A stretch of DNA of 44,183 bases. Source: Spirochaetaceae bacterium 4572_59. GTDB lineage: Bacteria > Spirochaetota > Spirochaetia > DSM-2461. The notes under the pieces were generated by a model, which was not told where the DNA came from, did not search any database, and saw only the letters and a program-made list of their open reading frames with translations. The position numbers were made by a program, and so were the translations under genes. Shown here in pieces: positions 24,340-33,112 of this stretch. The stretch's first letter is position 1. Every line of letters begins with the position of its first letter. The DNA is taken from assembly GCA_002084805.1 (NCBI GenBank), contig NBMC01000022.1:1-44183 (forward strand), in the 5' to 3' direction.

Positions 24340-25230
24340 ATGAAATCACTTGTACAGTCCCCGGGACTGGATTTTCACAAAAGGGAAGTGTATCTGGGCT
24401 GGGGACTGGTCTTTCCATCGGTCTTTATTATCCTGTCTCTGATACTTTATCCCATTGTCTATAATATCTTTCTGAGTTTTTTTGATGTAAGCCTTGGGTC
24501 CTCCAATACTTATATCGGCCTGGAAAATCACAAAAATGTTGTTAGCGATGTTTTCTTTTGGAAAGCTTTGATGACAACGATTATATATGTGGTCTGTACC
24601 ACCCTCGGAACGACTCTGGTGGGCCTCATTGTTGCTTTGGTTATGAATAAGGAGTTTCCTTTCAGGGGTCTGGTACGCTCTCTGGTTCTCTTTCCCTATG
24701 TGGCCCCGGTTATTTCGGTGGTATTCTCCTGGCAGTTCATATTTGATCCGGTAAACGGTATTGTTATGGATGTTCTGGTTGAGCGTTTGGGGATTCTGTC
24801 CGATCGGGTCAATCTTATCGGTTCGCCTTCATCCGCCGTATGGGTAGCTATTCTATTCAGTATATGGAAAAATTTTCCCTTTACCTACCTGATGATTCTT
24901 TCCCGTCTTCAGGGAATAGATCAGGGCCTGTACGAGGCTGCTGAGGTGGATGGAGCATCAGGATGGGAGAAATTCCGCCATGTCACTCTTCCTGAAATCT
25001 ATTTTATTACAGGGTCTATTATCCTGCTGCGGGTAATCTGGAATTTTAATAAATTTGATGAAGTCTTCCTTTTAACTGGAACGAATGTGAAAGTTCTGTC
25101 GGTATATACCTACTATAAAGCCTTTGTGGGAACCATGGAAATGGGACAGGGTTCGGCTCTGGCTCTGATACAGTTCATTCTGCTGATTGGTTTTATTCTG
25201 TTTTATGTGAGGAAGGTACTGAAATGGTAG
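24340..25230 (+). CDS. Sugar ABC transporter permease, MalF type
   Basis: A 296-residue inner-membrane subunit with six predicted helices. The cytoplasmic EAA loop that docks the ATPase is intact near residue 205 (YEAAEVDGASGWEKFRHVTL). The final part (ILFYVRKVLKW) is normal for the family. It overlaps the second permease gene by seven bases. CCGGAG lies upstream of the ATG as a weak ribosome binding site. It functions with the preceding binding protein. Confidence 0.9.
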   Translation: MKSLVQSPGLDFHKREVYLGWGLVFPSVFIILSLILYPIVYNIFLSFFDVSLGSSNTYIGLENHKNVVSDVFFWKALMTTIIYVVCTTLGTTLVGLIVALVMNKEFPFRGLVRSLVLFPYVAPVISVVFSWQFIFDPVNGIVMDVLVERLGILSDRVNLIGSPSSAVWVAILFSIWKNFPFTYLMILSRLQGIDQGLYEAAEVDGASGWEKFRHVTLPEIYFITGSIILLRVIWNFNKFDEVFLLTGTNVKVLSVYTYYKAFVGTMEMGQGSALALIQFILLIGFILFYVRKVLKW

Positions 25231-26186
25231 AAAGAAAGAGCCCTGTAAGAAAAATAAGTTTTGCCATGCTGGTTATCCTTATTGTATTGTTTTGTATTTT
25301 TCCCTTCTTTCAGATGCTTTCCATGTCTCTGAAGTATCAGTGGGATTGGGGAAATCCCTCTCTTATCCCCACACAACTGAATTTTGAAGCCTATAAGGAG
25401 CTGCTCAATATTGATCAGGGGGTCAAGAATGTTCCCGAATCAATTATTAATTTATTGGAAGAGAATCCTGATCTGACGAAGGATCAGAGAAATACCATCC
25501 TGGATAAATACAGGGAGAGCGGAGATGTTTTTCCCTTTATGCGTTATTTCGGGAATTCCCTTGCTTTGGCGGGAATTGCTGCTCTTTTGTCGGTCTTTAT
25601 CGCCATATTGGGCGCCTATGCTCTCAGCCGATTGAATTTTCCCGGTAGATCCACCATTAATAGGGGTGTCCTTTTCGTTTACATGTTCGGCGGGATCCTT
25701 TTGTTGATTCCCCTCTATAAACTTTTTGTAGGAATGGGATTATTGTCGGCTCCCGGTGGTGCTTTTACATCCCTTCTGGTAATTTATCTGGTGCAGACTC
25801 TGCCAGTATCCCTTTATATGTTGGGAAACTTTTTCAGAACTATTCCCTTCTCGATTGAAGAAGCGGCTATGATCGAGGGAGCTTCCCGGATCGTAATTAT
25901 TTTCCGCATTATTATTCCTCTGTCTATCTCTGCAATCGTAACAGTCTATATCTATGCTTTTATGATTGCCTGGAACGAGTATATGTTTGCATCGGTTTTC
26001 CTGAAAGGATTTCCTGACCTCTATACCCTTCCCATGGGACTGAAGGAACTCTTTGTTTCTAAAAATGCCGTATGGGACAGGATTATGTCGGCCTCTGTTC
26101 TGACGGCTACTCCCGTTATTGCTCTTTTTATGTTGATTCAGAAAAATCTGGTGAGCGGTATGTCTGAAGGAGGAGTGAAGGAGTAA
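25224..26186 (+). CDS. Sugar ABC transporter permease, MalG type
   Basis: A 320-residue inner-membrane subunit with the EAA motif EEAAMIEGASRIVIIFRIII near residue 213. It is longer than most MalG-type permeases (about 275-285) because of a loop of about 40 residues between helices 1 and 2, containing KNVPESIINLLEENPDLTKD. That loop faces the periplasm and may contact the binding protein. It overlaps the MalF-type gene by seven bases. A strong terminator follows at 26234. Confidence 0.9.
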   Translation: MVERKSPVRKISFAMLVILIVLFCIFPFFQMLSMSLKYQWDWGNPSLIPTQLNFEAYKELLNIDQGVKNVPESIINLLEENPDLTKDQRNTILDKYRESGDVFPFMRYFGNSLALAGIAALLSVFIAILGAYALSRLNFPGRSTINRGVLFVYMFGGILLLIPLYKLFVGMGLLSAPGGAFTSLLVIYLVQTLPVSLYMLGNFFRTIPFSIEEAAMIEGASRIVIIFRIIIPLSISAIVTVYIYAFMIAWNEYMFASVFLKGFPDLYTLPMGLKELFVSKNAVWDRIMSASVLTATPVIALFMLIQKNLVSGMSEGGVKE

Positions 26187-26233
26187 GCCGAATCCTGAAT
26201 AATTTTGAATTTTGATCCAGTATAACAAGAATT

Positions 26234-26260
26234 GACCGGGACAGAGTCCCGGTCTTTTTT
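26234..26260 (+). terminator. Rho-independent terminator of the ABC operon
   Basis: A perfect 9-bp stem, GACCGGGAC / GTCCCGGTC, with an AGA loop and six T ends the sugar ABC operon before the glycosyltransferase gene. Confidence 0.92.
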
Positions 26261-26317
26261 ATATACTGAATCTCTTGAATTCAGGGACATTAATAAATAT
26301 TGATAAGGAATAAATCA

Positions 26318-27715
26318 ATGAATACATTTAAAATAGCTGTTATCTGTGGAAAACTGGGAGATGTTGACGGCGTTTCTCTGGAAGTGGATAAATGGATCGA
26401 TATACTATCCGAGTTGGGACATGAAATATATACAATTGCCGGTTCTTACGCCTCAGAACTTGAATCTGTACCGTCAGAGAGAAGGCTGACCGTAGACGAA
26501 CTTGGATTTGATACGGAATTTCAGAAGGAGATCGAGCTGGCCATGTTCCCGCACGTTATGTCGGGGAAACGGAAGAGGATCAAACAGAAGAAGCAGAACC
26601 GCCTACTGGAAGAACTGGATATTGCAGGGAATGAAACTGCAGAATATATTCATGATTTCATTATGCACCATAAAATTGATGCTCTGGTAGCTCAGAATAC
26701 CAATGCCATGCCCATGACTCTTATAGGAGCTTCGGCTGTGTATAAGCTGGCTATGGAGTATAAAATGGCCATTATTTTTCATCATCATGACTTCTGGTGG
26801 GAAAGGAGCCGTTTCAGCGGGAACCTGATGGAAAATCTTCTTCAGGAGATTATGCCTCCTGTGGATCCCTCCCTGGAGCATGTTGTTATCTCCTCCTATG
26901 CCGCTCATAATCTCAGGACCATTAAAAGGGTGAATCCTCATATCGTTCCCAATTGTGAAGATTATGATAATCCTCCCGTTTTTGACGATTACAATAGAGA
27001 CTTCCGGAAGGAGCTGGGGTATGCGGCAGATGACATCCTTTTTGTTCAACCAACCCGTATTGTTCCTCGCAAAAGAATCGAGGATTCCATTCTTCTGGTC
27101 TCTCGTTTCTGTAAGCGTTATCCCGAAACGAAAGAAAAGATTAAATTCATTATCTCCCTCTATCAGGGGGATGAGCTGGATGATAGTTATATTACGGAGA
27201 TACAGGGTCTGGCGGATAGGGAAGGGGTCCATCTGGGGCTGATTGCTGAGAGAGTGGCCTCTCTCCGTGGAGTGGATAAGGAAGGGCGGAAGCTCTATAC
27301 AAACCGGGATGTCCTTGTCAATGCAGACTTTGTAACCTATCTTCCTATCTGGGAAGGGTTCGGAAATGCTCTGCTGGAGACCGTAGCTGCAAGAGTTCCT
27401 CTGGCTGTCACCACCTATCTGGTTTATAAAACAGATATTATGAACCGGGGGCTTGAGTGTGTTGAAATCCGGGATGATTACGATCAGAATGGAAACCTTA
27501 TCATTCCCGATAATTCACTGAAGCAGATCCATCAGATCCTGTTTGAACCGGGTGTGCGTGAAATTATGACTGAGAACAGTTTTCAGGCCATGAAAGCATC
27601 TTTCGGTATGGATGAACTGAAAAAACGCCTTGCGTACATTATTGATAATTATCAGGATGAAATTAGGGCTTCACGGAAACGCCTGACCAAAAAAAATCGG
27701 CATTTTGCGGTATAA
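26318..27715 (+). CDS. GT4-family glycosyltransferase
   Basis: A 465-residue cytoplasmic retaining glycosyltransferase with two Rossmann-like lobes (GT-B). The N-lobe has a glycine-containing start (VICGKLGDVDGVSLEVDKW) and a distinctive HHHDFWWERSRF segment (155-166). The C-lobe has FVQPTRIVPRKRIED and the EX7E motif EGFGNALLE near residue 345. ATG at 26318 was chosen because AAGGAA lies 7 nt upstream; the TTG at 26300 lacks one. Its own terminators flank it. The position after a sugar importer suggests synthesis of a glycoside such as a compatible solute, but the acceptor is not known. Confidence 0.8.
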   Translation: MNTFKIAVICGKLGDVDGVSLEVDKWIDILSELGHEIYTIAGSYASELESVPSERRLTVDELGFDTEFQKEIELAMFPHVMSGKRKRIKQKKQNRLLEELDIAGNETAEYIHDFIMHHKIDALVAQNTNAMPMTLIGASAVYKLAMEYKMAIIFHHHDFWWERSRFSGNLMENLLQEIMPPVDPSLEHVVISSYAAHNLRTIKRVNPHIVPNCEDYDNPPVFDDYNRDFRKELGYAADDILFVQPTRIVPRKRIEDSILLVSRFCKRYPETKEKIKFIISLYQGDELDDSYITEIQGLADREGVHLGLIAERVASLRGVDKEGRKLYTNRDVLVNADFVTYLPIWEGFGNALLETVAARVPLAVTTYLVYKTDIMNRGLECVEIRDDYDQNGNLIIPDNSLKQIHQILFEPGVREIMTENSFQAMKASFGMDELKKRLAYIIDNYQDEIRASRKRLTKKNRHFAV

Positions 27716-27723
27716 AAGGATCT

Positions 27724-27763
27724 TGACCGGCAGTATTTATGACAAGCTGCCGGTCAGTTTTTT
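27724..27763 (+). terminator. Rho-independent terminator after the glycosyltransferase
   Basis: TGACCGGCAG (27724-27733) pairs perfectly with CTGCCGGTCA (27747-27756) around a 13-nt loop, followed by G and six T. Confidence 0.88.
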
Positions 27764-27793
27764 AAAGATCTTTTAAATAAGCCGGCTGATCTT

Positions 27794-27994
27794 TTATCGG
27801 CCAGCAGCTTTGGCCAGGATGCTGTCAGTTTCAAGAATGGATTTGCCATTCAGATTAGAGATCAAATGGTTGGAGGTTTCGGAATCAAACATTTTAATCA
27901 ATTTACGGTCTTTATAAACTAATACACGTTCGTCTTTCATGACCCGATAGCTATAAAGGTCTTTTTTTTCTTTCTCAATTGCAGTTACGCTCAT
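27794..27994 (-). CDS. Small hypothetical protein (66 aa)
   Basis: A 66-residue charged protein of no family I recognise (start MSVTAIEKEKKDLYSYRVMK). It has no signal peptide or membrane helix. Alternating residues in YRVMKDERVLVYKDRKLIKM suggest a small beta-sheet followed by a C-terminal helix. ATG at 27994 was chosen because AAGGA lies 8 nt upstream; an upstream extension to 28054 would add an unlikely hydrophobic leader. It lies 102 bp downstream of the methyltransferase gene on the same strand. Confidence 0.55.
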   Translation of the reverse strand: MSVTAIEKEKKDLYSYRVMKDERVLVYKDRKLIKMFDSETSNHLISNLNGKSILETDSILAKAAGR

Positions 27995-28096
27995 GTGTGA
28001 AATCCTTAATAGTGAAGTGAATAGAATTAAATAACACTTAAAAATATACATCAATTTTGTTATAAATTCAATTTATAACGGTACATAATGTTCTGA

Positions 28097-28816
28097 TCAA
28101 AATCTGGGCTGGCCAATTAATAGGATGGTTTTCCCTTCGAGTAAAATCCTGTTATTAGTGGAAAATCTGTCAAAAATATTTATAATTTCATCATCACTAA
28201 CTTGAGAGTAGGAAATCCTGTGGAATAATCTTATGAATTCTTCCTGATCAGCTTCCAGGTAAGAGCTGTACTCTTTCCTTTCCCATATACCGTGGGGATA
28301 GTAGAATTTCATCAAATCGCCGGGATACCTATCTTCAGGATTTAAATCATTTATAATACAGTGTCGAGAATCGCTGTCCATTAAAAAATTTTCAATGAGA
28401 ACCAACCAACCATCATTCTTCAGTATTCTTTTGAATTCCCCTATGGCTCTGTGTTCCTCACAGTCCCTTATCCCGTTCCCGCATGTTATGACATCAACAG
28501 CTTGATTTTCGATACAGGTTTGATCCGCATATCCGTTGATCTCAATAAAATTACGGTTTTTCCAAAATTTTTCCGCTGCAATTTGACGGAGCCTTTTATC
28601 TGATTCAACACAGTACACGGTATTGGCTTCTTTCAGGAAATGTTTTGTAAGCCTTCCAAGGCCTGAATTGATATCTGCCAGGATCATCCCTTTATTCAAT
28701 TGTGTTCTTTCATGAATATAGCTTATGGCATCAGGAGAATAATCCCATTGAATATGAGAGTCCTCGCTTACAGGTGTTCCCTGAGAGATAGATTCTGATT
28801 GTTTACTTGTGAACAT
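28097..28816 (-). CDS. Class I SAM-dependent methyltransferase
   Basis: A 239-residue soluble protein with a Rossmann-fold methyltransferase pattern. Motif I is degenerate (MILADINSGLGRLTKHF), the acidic residue ending strand 2 lies in TVYCVESDKRLR, and DVITCGNGIRD is the motif IV region, followed by FKRILKNDGWLVLIENF. The closest type is the Methyltransf_11/25 group; its substrate is unknown. No ribosome binding site precedes the ATG, but TACACT lies 7 nt upstream, so the mRNA may be leaderless. Separate from neighbours. Confidence 0.75.
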   Translation of the reverse strand: MFTSKQSESISQGTPVSEDSHIQWDYSPDAISYIHERTQLNKGMILADINSGLGRLTKHFLKEANTVYCVESDKRLRQIAAEKFWKNRNFIEINGYADQTCIENQAVDVITCGNGIRDCEEHRAIGEFKRILKNDGWLVLIENFLMDSDSRHCIINDLNPEDRYPGDLMKFYYPHGIWERKEYSSYLEADQEEFIRLFHRISYSQVSDDEIINIFDRFSTNNRILLEGKTILLIGQPRF

Positions 28817-28869
28817 ATTTGATAGTGTATCACAGTTTTTTCCTTTCCAGTACCCTAAACAGCCTCATC

Positions 28870-30180
28870 TCAGAAGCTTATTTCCCTGAGTATCTGTTGC
28901 AACTCCGGATCAGCCTCGATTAATTCAAGTAGTTTGTCCGCTACTTTTCCCTTTGCCTGATCAACTGTCAATCCTCCTGTCTTCTCCTCTCTGCTCTGCC
29001 AGAGAATATTTTCTCCACTGTCGGTAATCAGGGAAATAAAGGTTCTGCCATAGCAGATAATGAGGCCGAAATCATTGGGAGGAGCTTCATGATAGGAGAA
29101 CTCTATTTTCAAGCTTTTATCCGATTTTTCATTTGTCAGAGTAAAAGGAGTCATCCTTTCAAGAATATCAAAGCTTCTTTTATACAGTCCCTGATCCTGT
29201 TTCATATCGCTCTCAAATGAAAGATTTACACTAAGGGGAGTTATTCTGGCGGATTGGGAAAGCCGGGGCAGGGCATACTCAAGTTGCTTGTTCAAATCGT
29301 TATTGCTGAAGGGAGAAACCATTTTGAGAATATAATTAACTTCACCCGGTAGCTCTGCTACCCGGTAGAGCCATTCAAATGAGCCGTCAGGGTCTGTTGT
29401 GATCTGTCCCAGCCTAGTCTTATCATCTCTCAGAAGATCAAGCTGAATAGCTCCTGCATTCCTGATCGAACCGACAATTTTTCCACTGAATTCAAGGGGT
29501 TGCATCTGTGTCATTTCGGAAGGAAAGGGGAGTGCCGGAATTTCCAGTTTCTTAAGGAGTTCCTCCGCCCGCATTACCAGCAGGGTATCTATGGATCCCT
29601 CCTGTGCGAAAAGTTGCATTTTAACCTTTCTGCCGGTGTAGCTGTTCTGGTATTCCGTGTAAGCCCTGTCTATAGTCATCAGTTCCGATAGGTCATCTCT
29701 GAATACATCTGAGAACATCTCATCAATCCGCAGGACCATATCTCTGGCACGCTGTTCCTGTATGTTTTCCCAATCCATCCGGCTGAGCCTCATGTAGTAC
29801 CAGTATCCGTCTTGAAGAGAGTAGTAGGTCTCTACAGTTTCAATTGCTTCCAGATCCTGTTCCACTTTCTGAATGATATTCTGTTCTACCCTGTATGACT
29901 CCCCTGAATCGGAGCTGTCTGTATTTGTAATCTTCAGGGAGCTTTGAATAGAGGCATAAATTTCCGAGGAAAGTTCCGCTAGAGCTCTGGAGCGAGCTTG
30001 TTCCTTGTCGTTTGCCTGGTTTCCTGTATTAGAACCACCAATGCCGACATAAAAGGCATTTCCTGCAGGTTTATTGCCTATCCATCCGGGTTTTGCCTTG
30101 CCTCCCGATTCTGATGTTGTTGTCACACAGGAACTCAGTACAAATATAATTAGTAATAATATTGCTTTGATCTTTTTCAT
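28870..30180 (-). CDS. LPP20-family outer-membrane lipoprotein
   Basis: A 436-residue lipoprotein. The signal peptide ends in the lipobox LSSC (Cys18). A LPP20 domain (about 30-150) is recognised from PGWIGNKPAGNAFYVGIGGS, then ARSRALAELSSEIYASIQSS. The second half (about 220-436) is unrelated to a family I know and begins with a carboxypeptidase-like beta segment (GSIRNAGAIQLDLLRDDKTR). LPP20 proteins include the FlgP group that supports flagellar or envelope structures. It is divergent from the CsgG/LpoB-like gene, a pairing common for these families. AAAGAAG with AAGGT precedes the ATG. Confidence 0.75.
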   Translation of the reverse strand: MKKIKAILLLIIFVLSSCVTTTSESGGKAKPGWIGNKPAGNAFYVGIGGSNTGNQANDKEQARSRALAELSSEIYASIQSSLKITNTDSSDSGESYRVEQNIIQKVEQDLEAIETVETYYSLQDGYWYYMRLSRMDWENIQEQRARDMVLRIDEMFSDVFRDDLSELMTIDRAYTEYQNSYTGRKVKMQLFAQEGSIDTLLVMRAEELLKKLEIPALPFPSEMTQMQPLEFSGKIVGSIRNAGAIQLDLLRDDKTRLGQITTDPDGSFEWLYRVAELPGEVNYILKMVSPFSNNDLNKQLEYALPRLSQSARITPLSVNLSFESDMKQDQGLYKRSFDILERMTPFTLTNEKSDKSLKIEFSYHEAPPNDFGLIICYGRTFISLITDSGENILWQSREEKTGGLTVDQAKGKVADKLLELIEADPELQQILREISF

Positions 30181-30262
30181 CTTCTTTACCTTTTAATGAG
30201 CGAACTGTGAATTCTATTATCACTCTATAACTATTTATCTGGGTGCACAACCCAAAGTCGCG

Positions 30263-31177
30263 GTGCTAGATGCGACCCTTGGTCAGGGGGTCTCCATAAA
30301 TGCCAGTGCCATTGTTGCCGATACCATCAATGAACAATTTGTAAAGTCATCCGGCTTTACCGCCATCGACAGGGCCTATGTTTCCAGTGTTCAGGAGGAG
30401 AAAAAGTTTCAACTCTCCGGTGATGTAAACGAGCTGGATATCAAGGAGATTGGTAATACCTTCGGTGCGGAATACCTCTGTGTGGCCAATGTAAGCTTGT
30501 TGGGATCAACCTACACCGTTTCCGCCCGTCTTATCGAAGTCAGTACGGCAGAGGTTTATGCCCAGGAATCCCATAGAATGAAGGGAGAGATTGATATTCT
30601 TTTCATGGTAGCCGAGATTGTGGGTGCCGAACTGGTCGGGTCCGATCTGAAAACTGTCGTCACTGTTCCTCTGAAAGATACTCCTGCAGTAGTGGAAGCT
30701 CCGCCGGAGCCGCAAGTTCTTCCGGAGCCGAAGCCACCAAGACCGAAGAAAGAGTATACACCGGGCAAGTCGCGGCCTCATCTGATGGTTTCCTGGTTGT
30801 TTCCCAATTATGCAGGAGCGGAAGATTCTACCTATTCCTTGTACGAACAGGATGAGTATCTGCTGGACAGTGGTTATGATTCGGCTGAAGCAAACCATAT
30901 AGGTATTGATATCCATTATATGCAGCCTATTTTAAATATACTCTACTACTCCATGGGTTTTAGCTATACCAAGCAGACTCTCATAGCTGAAGATTCTTTC
31001 AATACTTATGAGGTGGATAACTTTATCACTATGGAGCCCTATTTCGGTTTGGATCTGCGCTATAAATATGCCAAGTCCGGTGAAATAACAGGAGCTGTTA
31101 TATTTACTGAGGACTATGAAGGTGACAGAAGCTTCGGCCATCATGGCTTTATGATCGGTTTGGGATTTATGTTCTGA
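30263..31177 (+). CDS. CsgG/LpoB-like N-domain joined to a barrel-like C-domain; 5' end damaged
   Basis: Residues 1-135 match the CsgG/LpoB-type fold (ASAIVADTINEQFVKSSGFT, AIDRAYVSSVQEEKKFQL, FGAEYLCVANVSLLGSTYTV). A proline-rich linker (VEAPPEPQVLPEPKPPRPKK) follows, then about 125 residues of outer-membrane strands ending in GLGFMF. The GTG at 30263 has no ribosome binding site. Upstream in frame the sequence still reads LGAQPKVAV, which looks like the end of a signal peptide, but the leader's hydrophobic part and an ATG are missing, and a stop follows at 30197. The gene therefore seems to have lost its promoter and signal peptide. Its partner is the divergent LPP20 lipoprotein, 82 bp away. 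Confidence 0.6.
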   Translation: MLDATLGQGVSINASAIVADTINEQFVKSSGFTAIDRAYVSSVQEEKKFQLSGDVNELDIKEIGNTFGAEYLCVANVSLLGSTYTVSARLIEVSTAEVYAQESHRMKGEIDILFMVAEIVGAELVGSDLKTVVTVPLKDTPAVVEAPPEPQVLPEPKPPRPKKEYTPGKSRPHLMVSWLFPNYAGAEDSTYSLYEQDEYLLDSGYDSAEANHIGIDIHYMQPILNILYYSMGFSYTKQTLIAEDSFNTYEVDNFITMEPYFGLDLRYKYAKSGEITGAVIFTEDYEGDRSFGHHGFMIGLGFMF

Positions 31178-31260
31178 TTCTTTTAGCATTTTATAAGAGG
31201 GCGCCGGAGTGGATTTTGTTTTTTCAGAACCATTCCGGTTCGTTATCCTCTCTGATTGCT

Positions 31261-31288
31261 TTGTTTTCTGCGCTTTTTTCTGTATGAT
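31261..31288 (+). promoter_or_regulatory. azlCD promoter, probably leaderless
   Basis: TTGTTT (31261-31266) and TATGAT (31283-31288) are 16 bp apart. The ATG at 31295 is only 6 nt after the -10, so transcription would start at or next to the start codon. No Shine-Dalgarno sequence is present. Confidence 0.5.
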
Positions 31289-31294
31289 TCATAT

Positions 31295-32041
31295 ATGAAA
31301 ACCCGCGTAAAAGAATACAGCCGCAGGAGTGAGTTTTTTTCTGGTGCTGTAAAATCCTTTCCCCTCCTCCTGGGCGCTGCTCCCTTCGGGTTGATATACG
31401 GAACTCTTGCTGTCAGCAGCGGGCTGTCTGTGCAGGCGGCTCTGGCCATGTCGGCCTTTGTTTTTGCCGGTTCTTCCCAGTTTATTGCGGTGGGGCTTGT
31501 TGCGGCCGGTGCTCCCGTTATGATTATAATCCTCACCACTTTTGTGGTGAATCTCAGGCATATGCTATACAGTGCGGCGCTACTGCCTTTTCTGAAACAG
31601 TTATCCCATGGCTGGCGGATTCCCCTGGCATTCTGGCTGACAGACGAAACCTTTGCCGTTACGGTTGTTCGCTACAGTGAAGAGGACTCTTCCCCCTGGA
31701 AACACTGGTTTCAGCTGGGATCTTCTCTTGCCATGTATCTGAACTGGCAGCTCTGGTGTGCCCTGGGACTTTTTGTGGGCGAGCATATTCATAATGCCCA
31801 AAACTGGGGCCTTGAAGTTGCCATGCCCGTAACCTTTATCGGGATGATAATACCCTTTGTTAAAAATAGCGCCATTTTCTCTTGTGTTCTTATGGCGGGG
31901 GCTGTTTCACTTCTGGCAGGAGGGCTGCCCTACAAACTGGGGTTGATGGTTGCTGCCGGGGCAGGGATATGTACGGGCATGCTTCTGGAATATCATGAGA
32001 AGAAGAAAGAGTCCATTTTAAATAAAGGAGAATCCCTATGA
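31295..32041 (+). CDS. azlC: Branched-chain amino-acid exporter large subunit
   Basis: A 248-residue AzlC-type inner-membrane protein, which with AzlD exports branched-chain amino acids or analogues. Signature segments are [37 protein letters not shown] and [16 protein letters not shown]. Start at 31295 ([11 protein letters not shown]) was preferred over 31256 because it removes a spurious leader and matches the family length. There is no ribosome binding site, but a -10 element 6 nt upstream indicates a leaderless start. It overlaps azlD by four bases. Confidence 0.87.
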   Translation: MKTRVKEYSRRSEFFSGAVKSFPLLLGAAPFGLIYGTLAVSSGLSVQAALAMSAFVFAGSSQFIAVGLVAAGAPVMIIILTTFVVNLRHMLYSAALLPFLKQLSHGWRIPLAFWLTDETFAVTVVRYSEEDSSPWKHWFQLGSSLAMYLNWQLWCALGLFVGEHIHNAQNWGLEVAMPVTFIGMIIPFVKNSAIFSCVLMAGAVSLLAGGLPYKLGLMVAAGAGICTGMLLEYHEKKKESILNKGESL

Positions 32042-32376
32042 CCATGAATGAAACAATCATGATACTGGGAATGATGACGCTAACCTTTGGTATCCGGTAT
32101 ATCCTACTGGCCCTGGCAGACCGTTTTGTTCTCCCTGATGTAGTTGAGAGCGCTTTAAAATATGTTCCTCCTGCCGTATTAACGGCCATTACCTTTCCGG
32201 CTGTTCTGATGCCCCGGGGGCAGATAGATATCACTATGCAGAATGCCTACCTGTTCGGCGCACTGGCAGCAGTCGGGGCCGGTTGTTTTTTCCGGCGGAA
32301 CAGTCTGCTGGCTTCCATAGGCATGGGATTACTGGTTTTCTTTCTGTGGAGATATGGATTAACTCTTATAGCTTAA
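32038..32376 (+). CDS. azlD: Branched-chain amino-acid exporter small subunit
   Basis: A 112-residue AzlD-type membrane protein with four predicted helices ([39 protein letters not shown]). It is the obligate partner of AzlC. AAAGGAG lies upstream inside azlC, and the genes overlap by ATGA, giving coupled translation. Length and sequence are normal. Confidence 0.87.
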   Translation: MTMNETIMILGMMTLTFGIRYILLALADRFVLPDVVESALKYVPPAVLTAITFPAVLMPRGQIDITMQNAYLFGALAAVGAGCFFRRNSLLASIGMGLLVFFLWRYGLTLIA

Positions 32377-32443
32377 TTTCTGTCAAATAAGTGACAGTTG
32401 TGATGATCTGGGATGGTCTGAAAGCATGGATTCTTGAAGCTTC

Positions 32444-33109
32444 TCAGTCTATATCATCCAGGGTTATTTCCGTATACTGAAACTCCAGTTCAGGATCCAG
32501 TGTCAAACTGAATGAGTATGTATCACCTTCCAGATCTTCTCCCATAATGTCATATTCTGTTCCATCTTCCGAATGAAAGAGGAGCACCGAAACGGAATCA
32601 TCGGGTATGAGTGTTGTTTCTCTATCCATAAAATCGATGCCGTACATATCTGAATCGGAGGGTGAAATAAACAGGTAATAAATTTCAAAACCCGTATAGT
32701 TCATAATTTCAAGGGATATGAGATCATCTTCAAACTCATCGATAGACATCTGGTCAGTCCTGTGGGATTTATTGATAACAATCCGGGCCTCACCACTGTC
32801 ATCTATCCCCTTATCATATAGTTCATAAATATTTCCTTCCTCATCTACAGCCATAAAGTCAAATGTGGCTGAATATTCCGGATAGGAAATGTAGAAACTG
32901 ACAGATTCTCCTGCATACATTGTCCGCGTGTCTCCCAGGACATCCGGTCCCCACCATCCACTGTCTCCGGGAGAGAAGAAGAGATAATCAATTTCATTTC
33001 CAGTCTTATTTTTAAACTCTATCAGATTGTATGCTGTTTCCTGAGCAGTCAGGCTGTAAGCTGTCAGTATTAATGCTATAATAAATGTCTGTTTCATTAT
33101 TTTATTCAC
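32444..33109 (-). CDS. Secreted protein with two tandem copies of one domain
   Basis: A 221-residue protein with a signal peptide (MKQTFIIALILTAYSLTAQ). Its mature part is an internal duplication. Copy 1 (about 27-115) has IEFKNKTGNEIDYLFFSPGD and TMYAGESVSFYI. Copy 2 (about 131-212) has LEIMNYTGFEIYYLFISPSD and TLIPDDSVSVLL. Each copy looks like a beta-sandwich, and the 'N.TG.eI.YLF.SP.dS' motif is conserved. I do not know a named function; secreted proteins of this appearance occur in spirochaetes. GTG at 33109 has AAAGGA 9 nt upstream; ATG at 33097 is an alternative. It starts 3 nt after the aldo/keto reductase remnant. Confidence 0.65.
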   Translation of the reverse strand: MNKIMKQTFIIALILTAYSLTAQETAYNLIEFKNKTGNEIDYLFFSPGDSGWWGPDVLGDTRTMYAGESVSFYISYPEYSATFDFMAVDEEGNIYELYDKGIDDSGEARIVINKSHRTDQMSIDEFEDDLISLEIMNYTGFEIYYLFISPSDSDMYGIDFMDRETTLIPDDSVSVLLFHSEDGTEYDIMGEDLEGDTYSFSLTLDPELEFQYTEITLDDID

Positions 33110-33112
33110 GCT

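Noticed and set aside
26300..26317. Upstream TTG start for the glycosyltransferase
   Set aside because: It lacks a ribosome binding site, whereas ATG at 26318 has AAGGAA at proper distance.
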